A DNA stretch of 45,509 nt, from IMG/VR virus record IMGVR_UViG_3300032092_000062, positions 1-45,509 of that record; one strand, 5' to 3'. A model generated the notes under the pieces. The model was not told the origin of the DNA and made no database searches. It was given only the letters and a program-made list of their open reading frames with translations. A program made the translations under genes and the position numbers. Of this stretch, positions 1 to 8,600 are shown in pieces (positions within the stretch are counted from its first letter, which is position 1; each line of letters begins with the position of its first letter). The DNA is from a virus.

Positions 1-611
1 GTGGCAGAGGTAATTCCACTGGATTGACATAAATATGCTGTTGCTGATGTGCTTGTAACAGAAACAGCAACCATACACCATGTTAAATCTGGTATTGTTA
101 ATCCACTATTCCACAAATAAGTATTAGTAGTGCCGTTCCAATGATATCCAAGTTGATTAGATGATTGAAAATTTATTCCAGTAACACTTGTTCCTCTGGA
201 AAAGAAAATACCATCATATTGTCCTTGAGTTCCGTTTCGTCTTATCCAAGTTACAAATGTTGCTTCTGTTACTGTAAGAGATCCTGTACATTGAACATAA
301 TCATTAGTTCCATCAAAAACAATAGACCCACCATTTGCACTGCTATAAGTTGGACCACTCGTTAGTGTTCCAGTGCGACTATTACCACTTAAATCAGTCC
401 ATGTTGTACCAGTTCCTGAATAACTAGAAGTTTGTCCTGCATCTAACCAAAGTTGTAAACTAGAATCAACAACAGGTGCTCCAGTAAATTCATCAAATTC
501 TGCAGCATACACTCCTGTAGGACTTACTTTAATAGATCCATAAGTAACTTCATCAAGCACGACACTTGTTTGAAGTATGCCTGTAGAAAATAATTTACTA
601 ATTGTTGGCAT
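1..611 (-). CDS. LamG-type virion/fibre protein, 3' end outside window (partial)
   Basis: Open minus-strand frame from an ATG at 611 that runs off the left edge, so about 203 N-terminal residues are visible. After a short N-terminal segment the sequence is typical of a concanavalin A/LamG jelly-roll: a LQLWLDAG start, a TWTDLSGN stretch, then SIVFDGTNDYV. This family is common in phage fibre and adhesin proteins and is thought to bind carbohydrate or form a virion-surface domain. The start codon overlaps the stop of the upstream fibre gene by one base (TAATG), so the two are probably translationally coupled. It is the last gene seen in the fibre cluster. The target and the full length cannot be judged. 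Confidence 0.75.
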   Translation of the reverse strand, partial: MPTISKLFSTGILQTSVVLDEVTYGSIKVSPTGVYAAEFDEFTGAPVVDSSLQLWLDAGQTSSYSGTGTTWTDLSGNSRTGTLTSGPTYSSANGGSIVFDGTNDYVQCTGSLTVTEATFVTWIRRNGTQGQYDGIFFSRGTSVTGINFQSSNQLGYHWNGTTNTYLWNSGLTIPDLTWCMVAVSVTSTSATAYLCQSSGITSA

Positions 612-1618
612 TATCCAAATACCGTATCTAAACTATTTGTTGCAGCGTTATATACTTGATAAACTGTGCTAACATTACTTGCGTTTACGAAACCAACTTT
701 ACTTCCTGAACCTACATAAATGTTACCAACTACACCTAATCCACCACCAAGTTTTAATGAACCAGTAGTACTAGATGTAGAAGCTGTTGTATCGGAAAGA
801 GTTGGAGCACCTGTAAAAGTGCCAGACAATGCACCACCATTAATAGTTGGTGATGTAAAAGTTTTGTTGGTTAGAGTTTGAGTGCCAGTTAAAGTGGCAA
901 CTGTAGAATCAATCGCAATTGTTACAGCTGAAGAACCATTAAACGATGTTCCAGAAAGACCTGTACCAATTGTTAGTGCATTAGTAGCAGTAGCTGTAAC
1001 AGTAACAGTTCCACCTAAACTTACTGCACTACCATTGATTGTAATAGAACTGTTGGCTAAGTTTGCATTAGTGATACCAGCAGTACCAGAAAGGTTACTG
1101 TTAGTTAATCCACTAACGGTATTTGAACCTGCAGCTATTGTTTTATTAGTTAGAGTCTGAGTACCAGTATCTGAAACCAGAACTGCATCAGCATTACCAA
1201 TTGTAGTACCACCAGGAAGTGTTAATTTATTTGTAGCTGATGCAGAGTGTGGTTGTGAAGCAATCTTTTGCCCATGAGAATTGACATGGCAATTTAATTG
1301 AAGCTGACCAACAACTGAAGTTCCATCACCTTGAATTTCTAATATATTAGTAGCTGGTTTAACTACTATATTACCAGAGGCAGAAGTTGTAATACCACCA
1401 AGAACAGGTGATGTTAGAGTTTTGTTTGTGAGAGTTTGAGTGCCAGTAAGGGTAACAACAGAAGTATCTTCTGTAAAACTTTTAATGGTGTTACTTGATG
1501 TTTTGTAATACAGTTTTCCATCAGCATAGTTTAATGCTAATTCACCGTAATCTAAATCCCCAACGACTGGAACTCTCGCTCCAACAGAGGACTTTTTAAG
1601 AAGAACCTTGTTTGCCAT
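611..1618 (-). CDS. Tail-fibre-like structural protein with TLTNKT repeats
   Basis: 335 residues. The N-terminus (MANKVLLKKSSVG, then GDLDYGELALNYADGKLYYK) is the short attachment-type head seen in many marine myovirus fibre proteins. The rest is Thr/Gly/Ser/Asn-rich low-complexity sequence. It contains three copies of a GTQTLTNKT motif and an SLGGTVTV segment shared with the neighbouring 881-residue protein. Such repeats are usually beta-structured, trimeric virion fibres. An SD-like AAGG lies upstream of the ATG at 1618. The gene is separated from the preceding fibre gene by a hairpin. The role, probably a fibre or a decoration of one, is inferred from composition and position; there is no receptor evidence. 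Confidence 0.7.
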   Translation of the reverse strand: MANKVLLKKSSVGARVPVVGDLDYGELALNYADGKLYYKTSSNTIKSFTEDTSVVTLTGTQTLTNKTLTSPVLGGITTSASGNIVVKPATNILEIQGDGTSVVGQLQLNCHVNSHGQKIASQPHSASATNKLTLPGGTTIGNADAVLVSDTGTQTLTNKTIAAGSNTVSGLTNSNLSGTAGITNANLANSSITINGSAVSLGGTVTVTATATNALTIGTGLSGTSFNGSSAVTIAIDSTVATLTGTQTLTNKTFTSPTINGGALSGTFTGAPTLSDTTASTSSTTGSLKLGGGLGVVGNIYVGSGSKVGFVNASNVSTVYQVYNAATNSLDTVFG

Positions 1619-1641
1619 TCTCTAACCTTAAAAAAGGAAAC

Positions 1642-1661
1642 AGGGGAGTAAGAACTCCCCT
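1642..1661 (-). terminator. Hairpin terminator between two fibre genes
   Basis: Perfect 8-bp stem, AGGGGAGT and ACTCCCCT, with a 4-base loop. Read on the minus strand it is followed by GTTTCC and then six Ts. It lies between the stop of the 881-residue fibre gene and the start of the 335-residue gene. The T-run is displaced about six bases from the stem, so termination may be partial and may attenuate expression of the last two genes. Confidence 0.55.
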
Positions 1662-1672
1662 CACAAAATTAT

Positions 1673-4318
1673 TTAGTACGTACCGCCATCGATCTGGAAT
1701 CCGTCCAGAGTAGAAGTTGCTGCACCAGCACCAGTAATGTTAGTGCCGATAAACATTGCTTTAGCAACAGACAAACCACCAGAAAGAACAACAGCAGCAG
1801 TACCAAGAGCAGAAGCATCAGTGGCAGAAGTGAGTGTTACTGCGCCAGAAGCAGAAAGAGTAGTTGCTGCAACAGAACCCGCAAAAGAAGAACCTGTAAT
1901 TGTTTTATTGCTTAATGACTCAGAACCAGCTAAAGTAGCAAGAGTACCAGTAGTTGGGAGAGTTACTGATGTATTTGCAGTAGCAGTAAATGTTTGAGTA
2001 AATGCTCCAGCATGAGTAACAGTACCTGCAATATCTAAATTACCAGCAAGTTTAATAGTTCTTGCTGCATTAACCATATCAAGAGTTAATGTTCTACCAG
2101 CAGTAAGAGTAGTAGAAGAAGTTGCAGCGATTGTTACATCATAGGCTGCAGAAGTATCACGAACTGAAAGGCTAGTTAAAGAATCAGCAGTGCCACCATT
2201 AATATCTGGTGTAGTTAAAGTCTTATTGGTAAATGTTTCTGTTCCAGCTAGTGTAGCAAGAGTACCAGTAGTTGGGAGAGTTACACCAGTAGTACCAGTG
2301 GTAGTAAATGTAGTAGCATGAGCACCAGAAGTGGTTAAGTTACCACCTAGAGTTATTGTCTTACCACTGTTGTTTACACCAGTACCACCATATTGACCAG
2401 CAACAAGAGTGCCTTGCCAAACACCAGTACCGATAGTACCAAGAGTAGTGATAGTTGATTGACCAACATAAGTTGAAGCAATATCAACAGAATCAGTATT
2501 AACAGTAATACGATCTGCAGTACCAACTACGTCTAATGTATTACCAGACTTAGTTAAACCAGCACCAGCAGTAATTTGTCCAGCACCAGAGAACTGACTA
2601 AATGTAATCGCTGTAGTACCAATAGTAATTGCAGTATCGTTGGAAACTACATAACCATTATCTGCTTGTGTAGTACCTTCTTCAACGAAGAAGAATGTTC
2701 CTGGAGATACTTCAACATCTGGACTATTATCAAAGTCCGTGGCACGAGTCCATGAACCAGAAGCAACAACGTAAATACCGTTCTGTGAACCAGTCGATTG
2801 ATTCTTAACAAGAACACGATCACCAACAGAAAGAGCAACTCCATCAACTGTTTGTGTATTACTTAAAGTAATGTTTGCAGTAGTTGCAGCACGGACAGAT
2901 GCTTTAACATCAAGACCATTTGACATTGAGTCAACATATGCTTTAGTGGTAAGATCGCTAGACTGAGTAGGGTTTGCAGCATTACCAACACGCTTGCCAC
3001 CAACATCAACAATACCAGTGCCGTTTGGAACTAGGTTTACGTTAGTATTTGAACCACCAGCAGTGAAAGTTAGTGCGCCTGTACCAGTGATAGAACCAGT
3101 AGAAGTTCCAGTACCACCATGTGCGACACCAATATCAGTAGCTTCCCAAACACCAGTGGCAATAGTTCCAACACTGGTTAAACTAGAAGCAGTAACACCA
3201 GAAGCAAGAGTTGATCCAGTTAATGTACCAGCTGCAGCAGTAACAGTGGCAGTACCACCAAGAGAAACTGAAGTGCCGTTAATTGTAACAGAACTATTTG
3301 TAAGTGATGCATTAGCAATGTTTGAAAGAGTATTGCTCGCACCAGAGATAGTCTTATTGGTAAGAGTATCAGTAGTTGCTTTACCAACCAATGTATCAGT
3401 TGCTGCAGGTAAAGTTAAAGTGGTTGTACCAGCTGCAGCAGTTGCAACAACAGTAGTTGTACCAGAAGTAGAACCACTAAATGCAGCACCTGTTCCACCG
3501 ATAGTTGGTAGAGTTAAAGTCTTATTGGTAAGAGTCTGAGTACCAAGTAATGTGGCAACAGTAGAATCAATATCAAAAGTTACTGTGTTAGTGCCAGAGT
3601 TTACTGTAGAAGTAAGACCAGTACCACCTGCAAAAGTAATAGTATCAGTGGCAAGAGCAATGGTATCAGTACCAGTGTCGCCAGCAATGCCAAGAGAAGT
3701 AGTAATAGAAGCTGTAGAAGCTGCAGTCAAACGACCCTGTGCGTCAACAGTAAATACTGGAATAGCAGTGGCAGAACCATAGCTACCTGCAGTAACTGCA
3801 GTGTTAATAAGAGCAATGGTAGAAGTATTACCACCATCAGAGTTGGTAACGCTAATTTGGTTCGCAGTGCCAGTTACTGCACCACCAACTGTATCATAGA
3901 TAAATTCAGCAATAGATGTTGATGTGTCACCAATGTGTAGATTAGTAACAACAGTCTTACCAGTACCATTCGGAGTTAAAAGAATGTTACCATTAGTATC
4001 TGTTGAACTTATTGTGTTGCCATCTAAGTCAAGATTGTCAACTTTAAGATTATTAATCTTACTGCTAGAGTCTGTGATTATAGCAGAAGATGCAGTTAGT
4101 GTACCACGAGTATGATCCAGTAAATCAGTAAAGTATTTACCACCAATAACTATATGGTTTGCTGCATCGCCAGCAGTTTCTGTACCGATACCAATGTATA
4201 AACGATCACCACCATTAGAGTCGTTATTGGTAAGTGCTGAGTACGCTAACTCACCAGCACCAAGCGTTGTTGGATTTCCCGCTGTCGATGATCTTTTTAT
4301 TCTAATTATTGATGCCAT
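1673..4318 (-). CDS. Large tail-fibre-like structural protein with repeats
   Basis: 881 residues. The N-terminus (MASIIRIKRSST, LGAGELAYS, GGDRLYIGIG) is a recurring head of marine T4-like fibre proteins. The body is Thr/Gly/Ala/Ser-rich and strongly repetitive. It has four TLTNKT-type motifs or close variants, two GTxxTGVW...GGTG units and several LTGTG or TLPTTGTLATLAG segments. A central block with VDGVALSVGDRVLVKNQS and NGIYVV is less repetitive and looks like a folded beta domain. The protein ends in IDGGTY. The next upstream gene ends similarly in GGQY. Long antisense frames here reflect the repetitive codon usage. Likely a virion fibre; its partner and receptor are unknown. Confidence 0.75.
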   Translation of the reverse strand: MASIIRIKRSSTAGNPTTLGAGELAYSALTNNDSNGGDRLYIGIGTETAGDAANHIVIGGKYFTDLLDHTRGTLTASSAIITDSSSKINNLKVDNLDLDGNTISSTDTNGNILLTPNGTGKTVVTNLHIGDTSTSIAEFIYDTVGGAVTGTANQISVTNSDGGNTSTIALINTAVTAGSYGSATAIPVFTVDAQGRLTAASTASITTSLGIAGDTGTDTIALATDTITFAGGTGLTSTVNSGTNTVTFDIDSTVATLLGTQTLTNKTLTLPTIGGTGAAFSGSTSGTTTVVATAAAGTTTLTLPAATDTLVGKATTDTLTNKTISGASNTLSNIANASLTNSSVTINGTSVSLGGTATVTAAAGTLTGSTLASGVTASSLTSVGTIATGVWEATDIGVAHGGTGTSTGSITGTGALTFTAGGSNTNVNLVPNGTGIVDVGGKRVGNAANPTQSSDLTTKAYVDSMSNGLDVKASVRAATTANITLSNTQTVDGVALSVGDRVLVKNQSTGSQNGIYVVASGSWTRATDFDNSPDVEVSPGTFFFVEEGTTQADNGYVVSNDTAITIGTTAITFSQFSGAGQITAGAGLTKSGNTLDVVGTADRITVNTDSVDIASTYVGQSTITTLGTIGTGVWQGTLVAGQYGGTGVNNSGKTITLGGNLTTSGAHATTFTTTGTTGVTLPTTGTLATLAGTETFTNKTLTTPDINGGTADSLTSLSVRDTSAAYDVTIAATSSTTLTAGRTLTLDMVNAARTIKLAGNLDIAGTVTHAGAFTQTFTATANTSVTLPTTGTLATLAGSESLSNKTITGSSFAGSVAATTLSASGAVTLTSATDASALGTAAVVLSGGLSVAKAMFIGTNITGAGAATSTLDGFQIDGGTY

Positions 4319-4337
4319 CTTTTATTCTCCGTTACCG

Positions 4338-4592
4338 TTAATATTGTCCACCAGTTACATCTTGTGAATCAAGAATTGTAGTGGAAGTCCATTTATTTGT
4401 GTTTGTTTTATAGACTAATACTGCCCCATTATTAAGTGTTGTTGTATCTACATTACCGATCGCCGACAGAGATTCAACTGACTGGGGATTAGTCAAAGAA
4501 CTACCTGTTACAATAGTCGTGCCACCTGTACTAGTAGTGGCAGTAATTACTGACTGGGTGGGATCATCTACAACTGCAATTATATCTGCCAT
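4338..4592 (-). CDS. Small virion-type protein, function unknown
   Basis: 84 residues, Thr/Ser/Val-rich with no membrane segment or catalytic motif. The sequence (VITATTSTGGTTIV, then LSAIGNVDTTTLNNGAVLVYK) resembles the beta-rich low-complexity fibre proteins around it. The C-terminus GGQY recalls the GGTY end of the following 881-residue protein. It begins two bases after the stop of the upstream 112-residue gene and no clear SD is visible, which suggests translational coupling. It could be a small fibre adaptor, but that is inferred from position only. Confidence 0.55.
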   Translation of the reverse strand: MADIIAVVDDPTQSVITATTSTGGTTIVTGSSLTNPQSVESLSAIGNVDTTTLNNGAVLVYKTNTNKWTSTTILDSQDVTGGQY

Positions 4593-4594
4593 AA

Positions 4595-4933
4595 TTATAT
4601 CTGTGTTATTTCTGGGGTTACTATAACAATACCTTCTAAGATTCGTGTTTTTGCCGTTGTAGATGTATTTGTGATTTCTATATCATAAAGATATCTACCT
4701 GCTGGAATCGCAGAAGTTTGTGTCGATGTTAGTTGTAATCTAACCTTACCTGTTACAGCATCATAAATGCTTGTGGTAAATGTATAAAATGTGGAAGAAC
4801 CATAAGACTTTCTCATCTGAGAAGCCACGGTATATCCAGTTAAATCTAGGGCTGTGCCTGTGGCTGATGCTACAGTGATAATATTACTGTAAGTCGAGCC
4901 TGAATCTATGTATAAATTTGCTATCGATGCCAC
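4595..4933 (-). CDS. Small beta-rich structural protein, BppU-N-like
   Basis: 112 residues from a GTG start at 4933. A GGGAG SD-like sequence lies about 8 bases upstream. The nearby upstream ATG is out of frame, so GTG is chosen. The sequence has IDSGSTYSNIITV, ALDLTGYTVASQMRKS, then YLYDIEITN and ILEGIVIVTPEI. This is the pattern of the small immunoglobulin-like domain seen at the N-terminus of upper-baseplate/fibre-adaptor proteins (BppU type) and in free-standing phage proteins. It is the first gene after a terminator and has a GATAAATA late-promoter motif 25 bases upstream, so it probably starts its own late transcript covering the downstream fibre genes. Confidence 0.6.
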   Translation of the reverse strand: MASIANLYIDSGSTYSNIITVASATGTALDLTGYTVASQMRKSYGSSTFYTFTTSIYDAVTGKVRLQLTSTQTSAIPAGRYLYDIEITNTSTTAKTRILEGIVIVTPEITQI

Positions 4934-4957
4934 TGGAGATCTCCCATTCTACTCTCT

Positions 4958-4965
4958 TATTTATC
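4958..4965 (-). promoter_or_regulatory. Late promoter motif GATAAATA
   Basis: An exact match to the NATAAATA late-promoter -10 element of T4-like marine phages, on the minus strand, 25 bases before the GTG start of the 112-residue gene and just downstream of a terminator. Spacing allows a short leader with the GGGAG ribosome site. Confidence 0.55.
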
Positions 4966-4983
4966 GTTTTGCAGACTGCAAAA

Positions 4984-5008
4984 ACAAAAACCCCACGAGT
5001 GTGGGGTT
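4984..5008 (-). terminator. Intrinsic terminator after tail-fibre chaperone gene
   Basis: 8-bp stem AACCCCAC and GTGGGGTT with a GAGT loop (read on the plus strand, 4989-5008). On the minus strand the stem is followed by TTTTTGTTTTT. It sits 25 bases after the stop of the 191-residue gene, as expected for a rho-independent terminator. Confidence 0.8.
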
Positions 5009-5032
5009 CGAATTAAGTCTCGATTCAGAGAC

Positions 5033-5608
5033 TTATTCTGCTTCTGGCCAAGATGCAGAATTAACTGCAGTGATAAGAGCAGTGATATTTGTAGCTGCAG
5101 TAATAGCAGTTTCTAAACGATTCGCCTCAGTGATAATCGCAGCACGATATGTCACAGTTGCAGCTGGAATAGCCACGTCTCTTTCAATTTTACGAACTAA
5201 CATCCAGTCAGTTTGAGAAAGAATACTATTTGCAGTTTGTTTAATCTGTGCAATCCACTGAGATTTTAAACCCTTTGGAGTGATACCATTAACTTCTTCA
5301 CCATCCTCTAAATCTTTGGCAGTAGAAGTAAAGGTGATTTTAACAATCTTTTCAGTTTGATCAAAAGTTGGAGCATTTTCAACGATTGAATAAAAACGAT
5401 CATCTCCACGAGTAGCATAAGCTACATCATAGATACCTAGATCTTGTTTCTGATCAGCAGTTAAAGATAGAAGATAATCTGGACTGTATTGAGTGCCGTT
5501 TTTATCTTCCCAGATTGTGTACGGAGCAAACAGTTTAATAACCTCTACTTCAGAAGTTTCCTGAGTCATTGGGTTAGTTACTGTTTCATTTTTTACTAAA
5601 GCGAACAT
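5033..5608 (-). CDS. Tail-fibre assembly chaperone-like protein (copy 2)
   Basis: 191 residues. The C-terminal third (about 115-191) has the tail-fibre assembly chaperone pattern: NSILSQTDWMLVRKIE, IPAATVTYRAAIITEANRLETAI, ending NSASWPEAE. This resembles the Phage_tail_APC family (PF16778 from memory). The N-terminal 110 residues are a separate domain with no clear match. The C-terminal domain and the last residues are paralogous to the 178-residue protein at 10156-10692. Each chaperone lies directly downstream of a giant LamG/SPRY adhesin, so this one probably folds or trimerises the 1493-residue adhesin. AGAGGAAA precedes the ATG. A late-promoter motif lies 30 bases upstream and a terminator follows. 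Confidence 0.75.
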   Translation of the reverse strand: MFALVKNETVTNPMTQETSEVEVIKLFAPYTIWEDKNGTQYSPDYLLSLTADQKQDLGIYDVAYATRGDDRFYSIVENAPTFDQTEKIVKITFTSTAKDLEDGEEVNGITPKGLKSQWIAQIKQTANSILSQTDWMLVRKIERDVAIPAATVTYRAAIITEANRLETAITAATNITALITAVNSASWPEAE

Positions 5609-5634
5609 GTTGTTTTCCTCTTAAAGAATTCTAT

Positions 5635-5646
5635 TATTTATTTATC
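5635..5646 (-). promoter_or_regulatory. Tandem late promoter motifs GATAAATA/AATAAATA
   Basis: Two overlapping NATAAATA matches on the minus strand (5639-5646 and 5635-5642). They lie about 30 bases before the ATG of the 191-residue chaperone gene and overlap the TAA stop of the 1493-residue adhesin. They could give the chaperone extra late transcription. Confidence 0.5.
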
Positions 5647-8600
5647 GTGCGTTACCGTACTTGAATGGATTTTCAGCATATGCAGCATAAACATATGTAC
5701 CAGAAGCATTTGTATCAGAATTGTTATTTGTAATTTTAAATCCGTTTGATAACGGCTGAACATATACTGTACCTACAGTGGATTCAGTTTCAGCAGTATT
5801 TGGTCGCAATGCAGGTGTCAAAGCAATGTTAAAGGGATTTATTGCTGTGTCAGTAATGCTCCAATTTCCTGTTGTATCTGTTCTTTTTATCATTACAAAT
5901 CTAGGTCTAAATCCTGTATAAATGAATGGACCATTAGTTGCATTATTACCAGTATATCTGCCAAACTTACTAAATCCTGGAACTTCTGCCCAAAGATAAG
6001 CAACAAAACTTCTTCCAGAAGTAGCAGCATCAGTCCAATCTTGAGTTATAGAAAAACTATTGGATGTTGGAATCCAAGCATTTGTTTGCGATTGTTCTCC
6101 ACCAGTTGAATTAACATACAAATATTTATCTCTTGTAAGGGATTTGTGATATGTAATCCAATTACCAGTAGTACTAGTACACTTTATTATAACAAATGAA
6201 GGTTCTACTCCTAGATTATGCTCAAATGTAGTTCCAGCACCCCTACCACCATAATTTACAATATCAAATCCTGAAGTTTTTCCACGATTCCATGCCCAAC
6301 TAACATATGTTCCACCAGATATATTCACATCACCAGTGCCACTATCACTTGGACCTAATTCAAATCCGTTTGGCTCAAATTGTCGTAAAAACTTCCCACC
6401 AGTACCAGATTGTTGTGCAGAAGTTGATGATGAAAATAATTCTCGATCTGGTCCACGAACTGTATCAGATAGTACGTGTTGACTACTACTATTTCTACGT
6501 TTAATCCAAACTAAGTCTGGAGTATTTACATAATTACCAAATGTATCTGGTAAATTAAACGAACCGACATCTTTTAGATTCTTAGTATTAAGTGCTTTAA
6601 ATCCAGTTGGAGGAGTATATGCAAATGCACGTTGACCGAAATTTGCAATTCCAATATCACCTGTATTATATCCATAAACAATTGGTTTAAGTTGTCCATA
6701 TGCATTAATTCCAGTATAACTTGGGGTTGTTCCAGCAGATGGATCACCTTCTACCCACACATTATCCTTAGAGAACCATACTTTGCCAGCGTCAAAGTCA
6801 ACAGCAACCCCAATAACTGCGCCAGGTAATGTTCCAGACCACAAACCACTTAGGTTAGTGAACACATTATTGTTCACTTTATATAAAACTGTTGCATTAC
6901 CACCAGTCATTATACCCCAAGTATTAGGGTTGGTGAAAGGAGTTGATCCACTTGCTTGTAAAACATCAGCCTGACTGAATCCTGCAGCCCAGTTTCCGCC
7001 ACTATTTGATTGTGTCATAGTATATTCAAAATACCATTTACCACTGGAGAATGGTAAAGTACCATAAGCCATTCTTGTTGCACCTGCAGCACCAACCCAA
7101 CTCAAACCAGCATTACTAATTGTTAATCCACTATTATTATTTGTATCTATAGTAGCATAATTACCAACAGTATTTCCACTAGAATCTACAGTATCTGTTG
7201 GTGAGTCTAACATTAAGTCGTATGTTGATCCAGAATTTAAATCTAAATTATATGTGGTAAAGGTATTTGAATTACCAGAAGAATCTGTTCCAAATACAAA
7301 CGTATTGTTTTGATACAAAGAAGTATATCCAAGTGTTCCAGTGCTTCCACTAAAACCACCATATACTCTAATTCCAGATAATATTTTTCCTGTATATGTA
7401 GCATTTACAGTTACAGATCCTCCATATGTTGAGGTATTTTCTGATAGAGTTCTTGCAACAGGATCCCAAACAAGTCTGCCGTTAGATGCCCCCGATTGCC
7501 CAGCATTAAAGGGATTAATACTAGGAATATTTCCACCAGTTCCAAAAAGCGTTCTTTCTGTTCCATCAGTAAAAGTAAACTGAATGTAAGCAGGAGTTGC
7601 GTTACCATTTGGTTCACTGGGTAATGTAAAACTAAAATCAGCACCCCAAGAACCAGATTGGAAACCAGATTTAACAAAATCATAAGTAAGTGGATATTTT
7701 TGGATGGTTATAGATGAAGCTGCCCAACCAGTTGCATTATCTGAACGCTTTAAATATTGATCCCAAGTCGAAGATGTTGTAGTGATTGCACCTGTTGCAG
7801 TGGATACTGCATTACCTTTAAGATAGAAACCATTATTACCGTATGTACCAGTATATGCTTTTGGTGTCCAGTTATTGTTAGCATCAAATTGACCAAATGA
7901 CTCTGCTGTTAGGGCTTGTCCGTCAATAACATTAACTTCTGCCATGTAACCATCAAATAGTGAACCTGTACCAGATCCACCAGTTGTACCTACACCAGTC
8001 GTGAATCCGTTTACTAAAAATTCTGTAGTGGTATTGTTTATATTTGATACTGTTTGTGTGCTAAATGAAGTTATTTCTGATCCATTGACATATAAACGCA
8101 TACGACGCAAAGGATTTAAATTTGTTGTATCATATACAGCTACAATATGATACCACGCTGTAGTATCTGTAAACTTTTGATTCGTTACGTAAATTCCTTG
8201 TTGCGCAGAAGCATATGGTCCAGTAAAACGGATAGTATCGTCTGTGAAGAATGTTACGTTTTCATAGTTGTTTGAGGTTCCAAAAAGTGCCATTGTAGAA
8301 CTAGCACTTAAAGAACCACGTTTTACCCAAGCACTCATAGTCATAGTTGTACGACTTGTTGGCGCAATTGCAAATGTTTTATTTAAAGTAGTAGTGGCTG
8401 GTTTACGGAAACGAATAGATTTATTAATCTGATATGCAGAAGATTGTTTTTGTGTAGTACCAACTTGCAGTGAAGTTCCATTACCAGTATAAGTCTTAAC
8501 ATCGAAATGATCATTTGAACGCTTGATAACTGGGTTTGGTAAATTAGTAGTGTTTATTGATTTAAATCCAACTGGTGGAGTATAAGCGAATGGACGCTGT

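Noticed and set aside
1669-1676. CTAAATAA before the hairpin at 1642-1661
   Set aside because: Off-consensus and made by the stop codon of the fibre gene; transcripts from it would meet the terminator at once. Similar CTAAATAA strings at 10720-10727 and 30015-30022 are also not scored as promoters.
2994-3539. Long plus-strand ORF of 181 residues within the 881-residue fibre gene
   Set aside because: Its Val/Pro/Ala-rich sequence is the antisense shadow of Thr/Gly repeats; no ribosome site and opposite to all genes around. Similar antisense frames at 882-1160, 1737-1997, 3552-3782, 7341-7583 and 9088-9522 were rejected for the same reason.
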